64,000 nt of DNA. Origin: Escherichia coli DSM 30083 = JCM 1649 = ATCC 11775. Its GTDB lineage: Bacteria; Pseudomonadota; Gammaproteobacteria; Enterobacterales; Enterobacteriaceae. A program made the translations under genes and the position numbers. The DNA lies in NCBI RefSeq assembly GCF_003697165.2, contig NZ_CP033091.2, positions 62,001 through 126,000 of the forward strand, read 5' to 3'. Below, one piece after another: positions 9,719-19,140 of the stretch (position 1 is its first letter; every line of letters starts with the position of its first letter). The notes beneath the pieces are model-generated. The model was not told where the DNA came from. It was given only the letters and a program-made list of their open reading frames with translations, and did not search any database.

Positions 9719-9971
9719 CTTCATTCCTTTCATCACTTTTTCTTTCATCAGGTTTCTGCAGGTCAGTCAGGGCAGAAAAACAAAAATACAGAATAAACAG
9801 GAGCACACCGGAGTAAAAAATAACGAAAGCAGCAGCAAGTATCTCACCTGCAGTGGTTTCTTTTACCGTATCCCACGACCAGATAATTACCGGGGAAATG
9901 ACAATCGCTGTAATCAAAAGCCGGATAAGAAAATCAATAAAACGGTTCGACGTGAATATGACTTTCATCAT
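9711..9971 (-). CDS. trbE: TrbE, small inner-membrane transfer protein
   Basis: TrbE has 86 residues with two membrane segments (about 12-32 and 45-68) and a highly charged Asp/Glu/Arg/Lys tail. Size and position between traN and traF match F TrbE, which is dispensable for transfer and has no known activity. Its 3' end overlaps the traF start. Confidence 0.93.
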   Translation of the reverse strand: MMKVIFTSNRFIDFLIRLLITAIVISPVIIWSWDTVKETTAGEILAAAFVIFYSGVLLFILYFCFSALTDLQKPDERKSDERNEDE

Positions 9972-9994
9972 TTTCCCCGGTTATTTTCCCTACC

Positions 9995-11803
9995 TTACTG
10001 TCCTGCCTGTTTCAGCTGGTCAGCAATCTGCTCTTTCACTTTCTGCGTCAGAACACCACTGTCCGGGATTTTCTGGTTATTCATCAGGTCTTCGTAGAAG
10101 TTAGTGAAATCCAGTCTGTCGAACTGAATTTTCTGCAGCTCATCAACCGTAATCCCCCGACAGTCAGGATGCTTCGCACTGCCAAAACTGATACGCAGCT
10201 GTCCGTTGCGCCCCTGCTGCTGGACTATCTGCGCCAGCTTCGAATCAAACTGACAGTAACTGCGTTTTTTCTCCAGGCAGACACCCAGCACTTTCTTCGA
10301 ACAGAACTCTCCGACACTGACGGTCAGTTTGTTTGATTTTGCTTTAGCCAGGGCTTTTTCATCACTGCTGCATTTGGCCAGCCCGATATCCTGTCCCCAG
10401 CCGCTGTCCTTACAGCAGTTGCTGTATCCGGCTGCAGCCTTCTTACAAAATTTCGCCTGACCGGTGAAAGCACGGACATCCACCCCGTTCAGCGCCGCAA
10501 CATCCTTACCTGCTGCGGCCAGTGCCGCCAGCTGAGAAACGGCTTCGGCAAAATCATTACTCTTCCCGCTCTGAGCCTTATCGCATTCGCCATCGAGACA
10601 GAAGACGTCTCCCCCACAGACCATCACTTTCCCGGATGTTTTTGACTCACAGGAGTACGTGGCATATTCATGCAGACAGGCACCTTCTTCGGAGTAAAAG
10701 GTGCACTGGTGTGACACCAGGGTACAGGCAGGATTGTCGGCGTAGGTCTGACAGGTTCCCTTGTCTGCTGACTGTGTGACATACGTGTCCCGGTATGCCC
10801 AGCAGCTCTGGTACATGCTGTATGACTGACCGTCTTTCACCAGCGTCCTGTTCCCGCCAGCCTCCGTACATTCTGTTTTTGTCAGTTTCCCCAGCTCCTT
10901 GCTGAACGGGCAGCTTTCAGACCAGACAACATACGGGGTGTACGAGGCTTTTTTTACCCTGACAACCAGACGCAGCTTCATTGCCGTATGACGTTTGAAT
11001 TTTGTATTCCCGACCCGGACGGGGTGAGATGACGTAAAAGCAACACCGGCAGTCAGTGTTTTCTGTACTGGTGTAAATGAGGCATCTGCTGAGTATTTGG
11101 CATTCCAGCTCAGTGGGGTTCCCAGTACTGTAATTGTCATAGGTACACTCTTCTGCAGGTAAGTACGACTCCAGCTGTAATGCGCATTGACAATTTCACC
11201 GGTAACGGGAGAGGTAATGGAGACAACATACTGACCATTCACTTCACGTGCAGGTAGCTGACTCATTTCATACTCCAGCGTCCGGGTTTCCCATGTGGTA
11301 CTCCCCTGCAGCTCCATACGGGCAGTTCGTGTGCAGTACTGCTCCACCTGTAAATCCCGCTCACAGGTGTAATTCGTGTATTCACTCCGGCTAATCTCCT
11401 GCGCACTGCACTGCTGCCCGGTGTTTCCCACAATGCTGTCAGCCCGGTTCACCACATCCCTGCCGGTCTGGATAAACGGTGCATCCGGTGAAAGAATGTC
11501 TTTCGGCTTGTTCATGAATGACTCTGTGATGGTTTTTCCGGTTTCACCGGTCGCCCATTCCGTGGTGCCGTCATTTTTCAGGCCGCCATCCCCGCCGGCA
11601 GTCACGCCACCGTAGTATTTTGTCTCGTCCGGATTCGCGTTATAGCCGGGGATACTCTCCTGTGGCTTAAAGCCCTGAATACTGCTGCTTCCCTGCCCTT
11701 TGATCTGGTGAGCAAAATCAGAACCGGCCCGGTAATCACTGTTGCTGTCAGCCTGTGCCATGCCGGCAACCAGAGCCAGTATCAGAGGTAAAATACGTTT
11801 CAT
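9995..11803 (-). CDS. traN: TraN, outer-membrane mating-pair stabilisation adhesin
   Basis: TraN is a 602-residue cysteine-rich outer-membrane protein that contacts a recipient outer-membrane protein. The signal peptide is the first 18 residues (ending GMAQA). More than twenty cysteines are spread through the protein. The sequence reads as the F-type allele, including the distal-tip region around residues 160-330, so OmpA would be the expected partner; that is inference from the family. It overlaps trbC by four bases. Confidence 0.97.
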   Translation of the reverse strand: MKRILPLILALVAGMAQADSNSDYRAGSDFAHQIKGQGSSSIQGFKPQESIPGYNANPDETKYYGGVTAGGDGGLKNDGTTEWATGETGKTITESFMNKPKDILSPDAPFIQTGRDVVNRADSIVGNTGQQCSAQEISRSEYTNYTCERDLQVEQYCTRTARMELQGSTTWETRTLEYEMSQLPAREVNGQYVVSITSPVTGEIVNAHYSWSRTYLQKSVPMTITVLGTPLSWNAKYSADASFTPVQKTLTAGVAFTSSHPVRVGNTKFKRHTAMKLRLVVRVKKASYTPYVVWSESCPFSKELGKLTKTECTEAGGNRTLVKDGQSYSMYQSCWAYRDTYVTQSADKGTCQTYADNPACTLVSHQCTFYSEEGACLHEYATYSCESKTSGKVMVCGGDVFCLDGECDKAQSGKSNDFAEAVSQLAALAAAGKDVAALNGVDVRAFTGQAKFCKKAAAGYSNCCKDSGWGQDIGLAKCSSDEKALAKAKSNKLTVSVGEFCSKKVLGVCLEKKRSYCQFDSKLAQIVQQQGRNGQLRISFGSAKHPDCRGITVDELQKIQFDRLDFTNFYEDLMNNQKIPDSGVLTQKVKEQIADQLKQAGQ

Positions 11804-12438
11804 TTCCCGGAAACTCCTTTCCCTGCCAGTAAATCATGAGCCACCTGCCGGCAGTCACCCGTGGCGGCCACTTTCTCCAGCGCCTGGCCGACCCGCAGGT
11901 TTCCCCGGATGATGTCGTATCCCTGACTGCAGAACACCACCAGTGCCGGTACACTGCGAATGCCGTACTGTGAAAACAGCGTCGGGTCGATCTGAACACC
12001 ATCAGTCGCGCCGTCTTTCACCAGGGACAGCACGGCTTCAGCGGTGGTCTTCAGGTCATTGTTCACCATGCCCCGCAGTGTGGCGGGTATACCGTAGTGC
12101 CGGGTTTCGCCCAGCATTCGTTTCAGCCCCTCTTCGGGAATGGAAAACGACACAAAATACAGAGCACCCTGCCGGGGTTTCCCGTCCTGCGAAGCCTGCT
12201 GTTTACGAACCAGCTCATCCAGGAAATGGTTATCTGAACGCTGAAGGGGGTTTTCCAGCACCTGCTTCTCCGCCCAGGCTTTCAGCTGATGGTCAGGTTT
12301 TTCACGCAGTTGTCTGCTTAAATTTTCCTGCTGCTTCAGGAACTGGCGGTTTTCAGGAGTGTTCACGTTTTCTGACGCCATAACCGCCCCGTTCAGCATC
12401 ATCAGCAGTGCTGCCAGAGATTTCATACTCAGCTTCAT
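11800..12438 (-). CDS. trbC: TrbC, periplasmic pilus assembly protein
   Basis: TrbC has 212 residues from the second of two adjacent ATGs; the GAGG site is better spaced for this one, and 212 is the F length. It has a signal peptide of about 22 residues ending VMA-SE. The C-terminal half has a thioredoxin-like arrangement. TrbC pairs with TraW in F pilus assembly. It overlaps traN downstream. Confidence 0.95.
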   Translation of the reverse strand: MKLSMKSLAALLMMLNGAVMASENVNTPENRQFLKQQENLSRQLREKPDHQLKAWAEKQVLENPLQRSDNHFLDELVRKQQASQDGKPRQGALYFVSFSIPEEGLKRMLGETRHYGIPATLRGMVNNDLKTTAEAVLSLVKDGATDGVQIDPTLFSQYGIRSVPALVVFCSQGYDIIRGNLRVGQALEKVAATGDCRQVAHDLLAGKGVSGK

Positions 12439-12446
12439 CATTCACC

Positions 12447-13439
12447 TCACAGGAAGACACAGTTACGTTTACGCCACATCAGGTAGCCGAAGTTTTTCTT
12501 TGTATTGGGCGGATTTTTCCCGGTTTCCCAGCGGGTCACACTGCGCCCGAACGGGTGGCACTGTCCGCTGTCCGGGTACATATTCACCATCTGGTAACGC
12601 CAGCGTTCTTTGGGCAGGATTGGGGACGGATATTCATTACAGACGGCGTTATTTTTCCCGATGGTTTCCATAATCATGCCCTGACGGTGCAGCTTGAACG
12701 CCATGCGTTCACTGACCAGCAGGGAGGACTGCAACGGACTGGACTCATTACTCACCCAGCCATTGAACGGGTACATACTGCCCTGCGAACCGGCACACCA
12801 GAACAGAACATCGAGAGGCATATTAAAGGCGCTGGCAATGGCATCTGCTGCACAGGCCCCCTGTGCTATCGGATTGGCAAAGATGACAGCTTCCGGATTG
12901 AGAATGGTGGTCAGGCTGCTGTCCGTCCAGGTGGGGTCGATTTCAGAAAGATAAGCGATATCCAGGTCACCACCTTCCAGACAGCCCAGCGATGTGATGA
13001 TGTTAAGCCAGTACGTCAGCGGGTATTTGTACCAGTGAACGTGATAGAACGCCCCGTTCACCTGCTTCTCATCCTTTTTCGCCGTTCCCTGTGCCGTTTT
13101 ACCAAAAGCCGGCAGGCTGAAGCCCAGGTTAACCATGCATCCCGGTGATCGGGTGACGTCCGTCAGCGCCATCGGCTCCCAGTAACCAATGGCCAGCCCG
13201 ATACGCCTGAACAGCGGCGGCGGTGCCGGACAAATCTGAATGGGCATCGACGGGTTCGCCGTGTCGGGGACCTTACCCTGACTGACTTTGATACTGCCCA
13301 GCGAGAGCGGGAAAATACAGCTCCAGCAGATATCCGTGATCGGGTTTACAAAACGCCCCTCACAGGCAGAATCCGCAGACGCTGCAGGGACATGACCGGC
13401 GAGAAGGAATAACATCAGCAGCCACAGGCTTCGCTTCAT
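12447..13439 (-). CDS. traU: TraU, periplasmic DNA transfer protein
   Basis: TraU has 330 residues with a signal peptide (ending PAASA) and about ten cysteines, typical of this disulfide-rich periplasmic protein. TraU mutants make pili but transfer DNA poorly. It overlaps the traW stop by four bases upstream and is followed by trbC. Confidence 0.97.
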   Translation of the reverse strand: MKRSLWLLMLFLLAGHVPAASADSACEGRFVNPITDICWSCIFPLSLGSIKVSQGKVPDTANPSMPIQICPAPPPLFRRIGLAIGYWEPMALTDVTRSPGCMVNLGFSLPAFGKTAQGTAKKDEKQVNGAFYHVHWYKYPLTYWLNIITSLGCLEGGDLDIAYLSEIDPTWTDSSLTTILNPEAVIFANPIAQGACAADAIASAFNMPLDVLFWCAGSQGSMYPFNGWVSNESSPLQSSLLVSERMAFKLHRQGMIMETIGKNNAVCNEYPSPILPKERWRYQMVNMYPDSGQCHPFGRSVTRWETGKNPPNTKKNFGYLMWRKRNCVFL

Positions 13440-14068
13440 TTTCTGCCCTCCTCTGCCGGAATAAATTCCACCTTCAGGAAGCGATCGCCGGGAACGGCGC
13501 TCACCCGTGCCGGGACCTGATCAATGCCGAGGCGCTGGCAGAGCACACCGTTCTGGTCAAAGTAAACACGGCTGTCCAGAGACTTCTGCATCTCCGGGAT
13601 ACTGCCCTGCACGAGGATAATTTTGCTCTCCAGTGTGGGCGGCGTCTGGCGTTTCATCCAGGCCACCTGCGCCGGATCATCGCCATTGATGAAATACAGC
13701 GTCTGGTTAAAAGGAACATACTGCAGCGGATTCATCACTTCACCCTGACGGGCAAACACCCGCCCTTCGTTATCCCGGATATCCGCAGCCAGTCTGACGG
13801 ACGGGTCAAACAACCGGCTGCCGTATTTCTCCGTGCGTCCGATACCGGGCACGGCAGGGGGCCGCAGACTGTTGCGGATCACCCGCTCCTTAAAGGCATC
13901 CATTTTCCGGCCCATCTCACCGGACTGCTCCAGTGCCGTCAGGCGCTGCATGATCACCGTCAGCATGTCCGGCTCCTTTACCGGCCACAGATCGCCCCAG
14001 GTACCAAGATCGGCGGCGGCCACACTCTGCCCCCATATCAGCAGGGCAATCAGCCCCCGGCATCTCAT
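13436..14068 (-). CDS. traW: TraW, periplasmic pilus assembly protein
   Basis: Starting at MRCRGLIALL at 14068 gives 210 residues, the F length; the frame is open further upstream inside trbI but that part is not the gene. A signal peptide ends near VAAA. TraW interacts with TrbC and TraF. The start overlaps the trbI stop by four bases and the stop overlaps traU by four. Confidence 0.96.
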   Translation of the reverse strand: MRCRGLIALLIWGQSVAAADLGTWGDLWPVKEPDMLTVIMQRLTALEQSGEMGRKMDAFKERVIRNSLRPPAVPGIGRTEKYGSRLFDPSVRLAADIRDNEGRVFARQGEVMNPLQYVPFNQTLYFINGDDPAQVAWMKRQTPPTLESKIILVQGSIPEMQKSLDSRVYFDQNGVLCQRLGIDQVPARVSAVPGDRFLKVEFIPAEEGRK

Positions 14069-14451
14069 GGCTCCGCCCTCATTCGCCGGGCGATATCCTG
14101 CTGGATTTCCCGGGTGATATCCGGAGCCCCCTGTACCACGGCAGGCGACACCAGAATGACCGCGTGGTGTTTCTGCTGCCATGCCTGCAGGCTGGCTTCC
14201 AGTGCCGTGTTAAAACGCGCTGAAAGGGCTTTTGACTGTGCTTCTGACAGTTGTTTCTGACTGGCGCTGTCAAAAAACGCATCCACGGTCTGTTTCATGT
14301 TGAAGGCGGCAGTCACCGGTGCGTTCAGTCTGACAATGCCGTAACTGATGGCTGCGTTCAGTAACACCATTGCCAGGCATCCCGGCACCGTCCACCACCA
14401 GTGGCTGCGTCGGGGGGCTGTAACGTCAGTCGTTTTTTGCGTTGTGGTCAT
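14065..14451 (-). CDS. trbI: TrbI, inner-membrane protein affecting pilus retraction
   Basis: TrbI has 128 residues with one membrane segment at about 22-44 and a periplasmic helical domain rich in Gln/Ala. In F it influences pilus length and retraction and is not essential. It overlaps traC and traW by four bases each, so it is translationally coupled in the operon. Confidence 0.95.
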   Translation of the reverse strand: MTTTQKTTDVTAPRRSHWWWTVPGCLAMVLLNAAISYGIVRLNAPVTAAFNMKQTVDAFFDSASQKQLSEAQSKALSARFNTALEASLQAWQQKHHAVILVSPAVVQGAPDITREIQQDIARRMRAEP

Positions 14452-17075
14452 GCAACACTCCTGTATTTCTCATGTTCTTCCAGCCAGGCTTCCAGCGAAG
14501 CCATCTCCGGCCCTGACTTCTTCCACGCCAGCTGCCACACTGCCTCATGAATACTCAGCCCCTCTTTACGTTTCTGCTGCACAAACTCAAAATCCGGGCC
14601 GTCAGAGCTGTACATGGCGCGGCTTAACGGGTCCACAAACAGGCGGTGCCAGGAGGAATGGTTTTCCACCTGCAGCAGGAAGGAACTGAACCACTGATCT
14701 TTGGCCGCACCGAACTTACCAATCATGTCACGCTGCAGTGGCAGGAACTGGTCCGGATACAGCTGGTTGTATTTCGCGAACTCCTTCGCACTCTGTTTGA
14801 GGATAATTTTGTAGGAGGAGTTACCCCATGCTGCACGGGCCGCACTGGAGGCCTTGTCAGAGTCAAAGTCGACGATGTTCTGGGTGATGGTGATATAGGC
14901 ACCGGTATGACGGCGGGCGGTACGGTAGCCTTTCTCAATAAATTCACCGACCTTGTGATTTTTGAAGTCCAGCAGACGCCAGCCTTCATCAATGACGTTC
15001 AGTTTCTTGAGGTTACGCGGCGTGCGGTACATCCGGTTCTCAATGTAAATGATAAGGCTGAACATCACCGCAACCAGCAGGGACGGACGGTCTTCCAGTC
15101 CGCCCAGCTCCAGCACCACCATTTTCGCATCATCCCGCAGGGACGGCTCATCGGAGTTGAAATACTGGCCATAAGTGCCGTTAGCAGTGTACTGGTCAAG
15201 CAGCACAATCATTTCGTCCAGACGGCTGCGGATGGTCGGTGACTCGGCATACTGCTCGCTGTCACTGGCGTTTTTCAGGAAATCCACCACGTCATCAATA
15301 CGTGCCCTGTTCTCTTTGGCCAGCCATGATGCCCTGACTGCCTGCAGCAGCAGACCTTCATGCACTTCATCCAGGTTACCGTTGGGGCTGGCCATCACCG
15401 ACAGCTGGTCACGGACACGCTCCGCTGACTGGTCAATATCGGTGATGTTCGCAAACGGGTTAAAGCGCAGGGTTTCACCGTCCAGATACACCCCGCCCAT
15501 GTTCTCACACAGGGACTTGTATCCATCCCCCATGTCGAACACCACGGCAAAGCCTCCGGAGTCCAGCACGCTGCGGATAAGTGGCTGTATCAGCCCGGTT
15601 TTACCGGCCCCGGAGGTGCCACAGACCGCCATGTTATAGTTGGTGTTATTCATCCCCCGGAAGAAAATATCGATAAACGCCAGCTGGTTACGGTAGGTGG
15701 GTGCCAGCAGACCTGCCGGTGTCAGGGGGTTATCCGCCACTAACGGCATCAGGTTGGCCACATTAAAGCTCTCTGCGCGCTGTACCACTCCGGCCTCTTT
15801 CAGCTGTTTAAACAACCCTTTCCCGGCCATAAAGGGCAGACAGGTCAGGAAATTGCGCATGTGGTTAAAGCGCGGTGAAATCAGCTCAAAACCGTTTTTA
15901 CGGAAGCTGTTCAGGATGTCCTGCTCCACTTCCAGTGCCGTTTCATTATTGTCCTTGCAGAAGGCTGTGATGTTGAGGAAGTAGGACACGACAGAGGACT
16001 GACCGGAGCCCAGCCGCTGACGCAGTTCCCCCCACTCCTTCGCTTCTTTCTCCACGGACGGAAACCATTTGGCATAGGAGGTCTTCGACTTTTTCTCCAG
16101 GTCCATGTACTTCAGGTTGGCTTCGCTGTGGGTTTTCACCTGGTCTTCCACCACCAGAGTCAGCGTCAGGATGAACGGGCAGGAGATGGACAACTCCGGG
16201 TTCAGCAGGTTGCTGTAGTTGTCGGCCATGTTCCACAAAAAAGCGATTTCCGGGTTACGGGCCAGATGGAAATTCAGGATGCGGGCCGTACTGTTCCTGC
16301 CGCTCTCACGCAGGCCCAGCGTCAGGTAATCAGCCCGGACTTTCAGGTCAAAACTGTCCTCCACACACTGATAATTCAGATCAGAATACGGGTCCAGCTG
16401 GCGTCTTTTCGGGTACAGGGAGTCCGGGTTATGGTTAATCATCTCCCCGACAATATCGATAAAGGCCTGTGCATCCACCGTCTGTGTGGTGATACTGGCC
16501 CCCTGTAACGACGCCCGGATGATTTTCACCAGGTTTTCCATTTCCAGAATGTCGGCCCGGCTTTTTTTCTTCGAAGGAGAACAGTACGAGATAAACACCC
16601 GGTAATGGCGCAGGGTCAGGGGCAGATTCATCCCCTCCGGCAGCGGAAACTGTGTCGCTGCCGCTTTCATATAATAGGCCCGGGTAATGGCGTTAAACCG
16701 TTCAGCCTGTTCACCTGACCAGGAGAACTCACGCAGCCCGTATTCAATCCTGTCACCAACCAGCTGACTGGACATCAGATGGATACACAACGGAATACCG
16801 CGCGGCAGTTTGGTGCGCAGCATGTGATCGAGGGCCTCCACAATGGACTCATTCGCCCCATTGATGGGAATGGCTTCCAGCATAAAGCCCATCGTGGTGT
16901 CATTCATGAACAGACCGGATTCCTGGTTGTAATCACGGTACGGCAGCAGACGGCTGAACTGCGGGAAGCTCATTTCGCCCAGAACTTCATTGGCCTTTGC
17001 GGATTCGTCAGGCAGTTTCAGTGCTGTGACGAGGGAGTTAACCGCCTGAGTGACGGCCTCAAGTGGGTTATTCAC
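14448..17075 (-). CDS. traC: TraC, VirB4-family pilus assembly ATPase
   Basis: TraC is an 875-residue cytoplasmic, membrane-associated ATPase that drives pilus extension. Walker A GTSGAGKT lies near residue 487 and a Walker B-like segment NVIDEGWRLLD near 690. The length is that of F TraC. It overlaps trbI by four bases; upstream of its start is the short frame coupled to traR. Confidence 0.98.
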   Translation of the reverse strand: MNNPLEAVTQAVNSLVTALKLPDESAKANEVLGEMSFPQFSRLLPYRDYNQESGLFMNDTTMGFMLEAIPINGANESIVEALDHMLRTKLPRGIPLCIHLMSSQLVGDRIEYGLREFSWSGEQAERFNAITRAYYMKAAATQFPLPEGMNLPLTLRHYRVFISYCSPSKKKSRADILEMENLVKIIRASLQGASITTQTVDAQAFIDIVGEMINHNPDSLYPKRRQLDPYSDLNYQCVEDSFDLKVRADYLTLGLRESGRNSTARILNFHLARNPEIAFLWNMADNYSNLLNPELSISCPFILTLTLVVEDQVKTHSEANLKYMDLEKKSKTSYAKWFPSVEKEAKEWGELRQRLGSGQSSVVSYFLNITAFCKDNNETALEVEQDILNSFRKNGFELISPRFNHMRNFLTCLPFMAGKGLFKQLKEAGVVQRAESFNVANLMPLVADNPLTPAGLLAPTYRNQLAFIDIFFRGMNNTNYNMAVCGTSGAGKTGLIQPLIRSVLDSGGFAVVFDMGDGYKSLCENMGGVYLDGETLRFNPFANITDIDQSAERVRDQLSVMASPNGNLDEVHEGLLLQAVRASWLAKENRARIDDVVDFLKNASDSEQYAESPTIRSRLDEMIVLLDQYTANGTYGQYFNSDEPSLRDDAKMVVLELGGLEDRPSLLVAVMFSLIIYIENRMYRTPRNLKKLNVIDEGWRLLDFKNHKVGEFIEKGYRTARRHTGAYITITQNIVDFDSDKASSAARAAWGNSSYKIILKQSAKEFAKYNQLYPDQFLPLQRDMIGKFGAAKDQWFSSFLLQVENHSSWHRLFVDPLSRAMYSSDGPDFEFVQQKRKEGLSIHEAVWQLAWKKSGPEMASLEAWLEEHEKYRSVA

Positions 17076-17137
17076 ATGAATTCCTTAGTTGAAAAATAAA
17101 GCGAGAAATGCGGTAGCCATGAAGGGAATACCTGTAA

Positions 17138-17242
17138 TTAACGCGCCATTTCCCGGCGCATATACAAAGATTTCTGTTTTCTGAATATCCACTCATGTTC
17201 ATCCGGAATTAAATCACTATGTTCTGCGACTGACTTATGCAT
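17138..17242 (-). CDS. Possible 34-residue coupled small protein between traR and traC
   Basis: An ATG at 17242 overlaps the traR stop codon (ATGCATAA arrangement) and opens a 34-codon frame ending at TAA 17138. The product is charged and rich in His/Glu/Arg (starts MHKSVAEHSD, ends MRREMAR). There is no strong ribosome site, so translation would depend on coupling to traR. I do not recognise a family. It may be real because this operon is built on such overlaps, or a chance short frame. Confidence 0.4.
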   Translation of the reverse strand: MHKSVAEHSDLIPDEHEWIFRKQKSLYMRREMAR

Positions 17243-17456
17243 AATGTTTTCTCTGTCTTTCCTGATACGCCTGACATTCAACGCACAACGTCACACCGGG
17301 AAATATTTTCCGCCGGGCTTCCGGAATAGGATTTCCGCATGCTTCACAGAGATAAACAGGAATACCATGAGCATTTATTTTCTGGCGTATCCGGTTTATT
17401 CCTGTCATGGTCAGTTGTTCTGTCACTGAATATGCTTCATCGGCTTCATCACTCAC
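17235..17456 (-). CDS. traR: TraR, DksA-like RNA polymerase secondary-channel regulator
   Basis: TraR has 73 residues with the zinc-finger pattern C-x2-C-x17-C-x2-C (LCEACGNP and LCVECQAY). TraR binds the RNA polymerase secondary channel and mimics the combined effect of DksA and ppGpp on host promoters. The acidic residues at the N-terminal tip (DEADEAY) are those expected. It lies between traV and traC as in F. Confidence 0.97.
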   Translation of the reverse strand: MSDEADEAYSVTEQLTMTGINRIRQKINAHGIPVYLCEACGNPIPEARRKIFPGVTLCVECQAYQERQRKHYA

Positions 17457-17590
17457 GGAATATTCCTCCCGACATATTCTGACACGCTACCGCCCATCCC
17501 TTTTCACGCACAGGGCACTCGTTTTACAGGCAGATTTTGAATACAGAAAGCCCGCCGGCATTGCCGGCTGATATACAACTTCAGGGCCAG

Positions 17591-18106
17591 TTAATTAATA
17601 CGTGGTTTTCCCCACGCAGACGGTTTAATAACAAAAAACACGCTGGATGGCTGATGATAAACATCCTGGTTATCAATATAAGGCGCTATCCATAATGCTG
17701 CCGTCTGCTCACCCGTTCTTAGCGGACGAGGAGGTGTTACCGGCGTAACTGAACTGACCGGAACAACCGTTTTCACTTCCCGGGCAGCGGTAAACAGCGG
17801 GCGAGGTGCCAGCAGTTTCTGCTCCGGATGTGCTGTCACCGCAGGTCTGCTGCCGGACGGAGTGGTCGCGGTGACGGTCTGCACCGGCATTGTCCGGAAG
17901 TTCCCTTCAGCCAGGCGCGGCAGTGATGCCGCAACCGGCTTTGCTTCTGAGGACCGCTCCAGTTTTTTGGCCTTCTCATTGGCCTGCTCCATCGTCATAC
18001 AGGTATCGGATGTGGTGGCGTTACACTCAAATTCCGTACTGGTTCCGGCACAGCCGGAAAGTAATAAGGTCCCCAGCAGAGGAATAAAGAAAGAAATCTG
18101 TTTCAT
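17591..18106 (-). CDS. traV: TraV, outer-membrane lipoprotein of the transfer channel
   Basis: TraV is a 171-residue lipoprotein, as in F, with signal MKQISFFIPLLG and lipobox LLSGC. TraV with TraK and TraB forms the outer-membrane core complex of the F type IV system. Two further cysteines near residues 28 and 36 are typical. Its start overlaps the trbG stop by four bases. Confidence 0.97.
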   Translation of the reverse strand: MKQISFFIPLLGTLLLSGCAGTSTEFECNATTSDTCMTMEQANEKAKKLERSSEAKPVAASLPRLAEGNFRTMPVQTVTATTPSGSRPAVTAHPEQKLLAPRPLFTAAREVKTVVPVSSVTPVTPPRPLRTGEQTAALWIAPYIDNQDVYHQPSSVFFVIKPSAWGKPRIN

Positions 18107-18354
18107 TGTCCCTCACCTTTCTCATCGCAGTTCACAAAATCCTTCTTCAAATCCCTGACCGTACAGGTTTTTACAATGTCAGGATTTTCAAAAACCGTAC
18201 TCCGTGATGATTTATAAACATATGCCACAATGCGTTTCCCACCCGCATCAGGTTCTGGTGCACTGACTTCACATAACGGAGGTGTTATTCCGGACTCATA
18301 CAGCACCGGATAATTTATTTTTTTGACGCTGCCATCAGAAACCAGCTTATTCAT
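18103..18354 (-). CDS. trbG: TrbG, small transfer-region protein
   Basis: TrbG has 83 residues, the F length, and is hydrophilic with three cysteines. No function is established in F, and this is unrelated to the TrbG of IncP plasmids. It overlaps traV and lies just downstream of trbD. Confidence 0.9.
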   Translation of the reverse strand: MNKLVSDGSVKKINYPVLYESGITPPLCEVSAPEPDAGGKRIVAYVYKSSRSTVFENPDIVKTCTVRDLKKDFVNCDEKGEGQ

Positions 18355-18365
18355 CGAAGGGTTCC

Positions 18366-18563
18366 TTATATTTCTGAATTCTTCATCACACCGACAGCAG
18401 TCATATTAAAATTGTCCGGCAATGACTCAGAACCGAATTTCTCCGGTGCAGGAAGTACGATTCTTGTGGCGCAGTTACTGAGAACAGCATGCATAAAATC
18501 ATCTGACACGGTTTTACCCGGCACAGAGAGGGCTGTAATAACATTAATATTACGCATGTTCAT
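18366..18563 (-). CDS. trbD: TrbD, small transfer-region protein
   Basis: I start at the methionine at 18563 (MNMRNINVIT), which has GGAG six bases upstream and gives 65 residues; an in-frame ATG 33 bases upstream would add 11 residues. The product is hydrophilic with no recognised domain. It overlaps the end of traP by about 14 bases and is followed by trbG. Confidence 0.88.
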   Translation of the reverse strand: MNMRNINVITALSVPGKTVSDDFMHAVLSNCATRIVLPAPEKFGSESLPDNFNMTAVGVMKNSEI

Positions 18564-19140
18564 TTTTATCTCCGTTGTTTCTGTTTGTTCTGTCATCAGG
18601 AAGATAAACAGGGCATTTCCTGATTTTTCCCGGCAGGGAAGCGTCTTCCGTATAAACTTCCTTCAGATGTTCATCTGCGGTTACCACCCGGATACATTTC
18701 ATTTTTCCGGGTCGCACCGGATATTTCCCGGTGATCGCTGCCAGCGAGACATACATCAGTGCCAGTGTTGCCCATAATGCGGTGACCAGTTGCATCAGTG
18801 ACCGGTCAGTCTCCCTGACATAATCTGCAGCATCAGCCGCGCGGTAATGGCAGATACCCTGTATTTCTGATCTGCCTGAAGAATCAGAGGAAGAAAACCA
18901 GCATTCACTGACCGGGAACTGTCCGGCAGGTGCTGTTTGTCTTACGAAGTTAATCTCCTTAACCAGTAATTTCCCCGGCGTGGTGTTGTCCTTCCATAAA
19001 ACAAACAGAGCCATCAGGGCCATTGTGGCCAGTGGCAGAATGACGGTGTACTTCAGACACCAGAACAGTCCTCGCAGAACCCGGGCGACAACATACCGGG
19101 CGGCATGGCACGCCTGACGGGACGACATATTATTTGCCAT
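18550..19140 (-). CDS. traP: TraP, inner-membrane transfer accessory protein
   Basis: TraP has 196 residues, the F length, with two membrane segments (about 30-48 and 118-138). It is not essential but is thought to steady the extended pilus and interacts with TraB. It overlaps the traB stop region upstream and the trbD start downstream. Confidence 0.94.
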   Translation of the reverse strand: MANNMSSRQACHAARYVVARVLRGLFWCLKYTVILPLATMALMALFVLWKDNTTPGKLLVKEINFVRQTAPAGQFPVSECWFSSSDSSGRSEIQGICHYRAADAADYVRETDRSLMQLVTALWATLALMYVSLAAITGKYPVRPGKMKCIRVVTADEHLKEVYTEDASLPGKIRKCPVYLPDDRTNRNNGDKNEHA

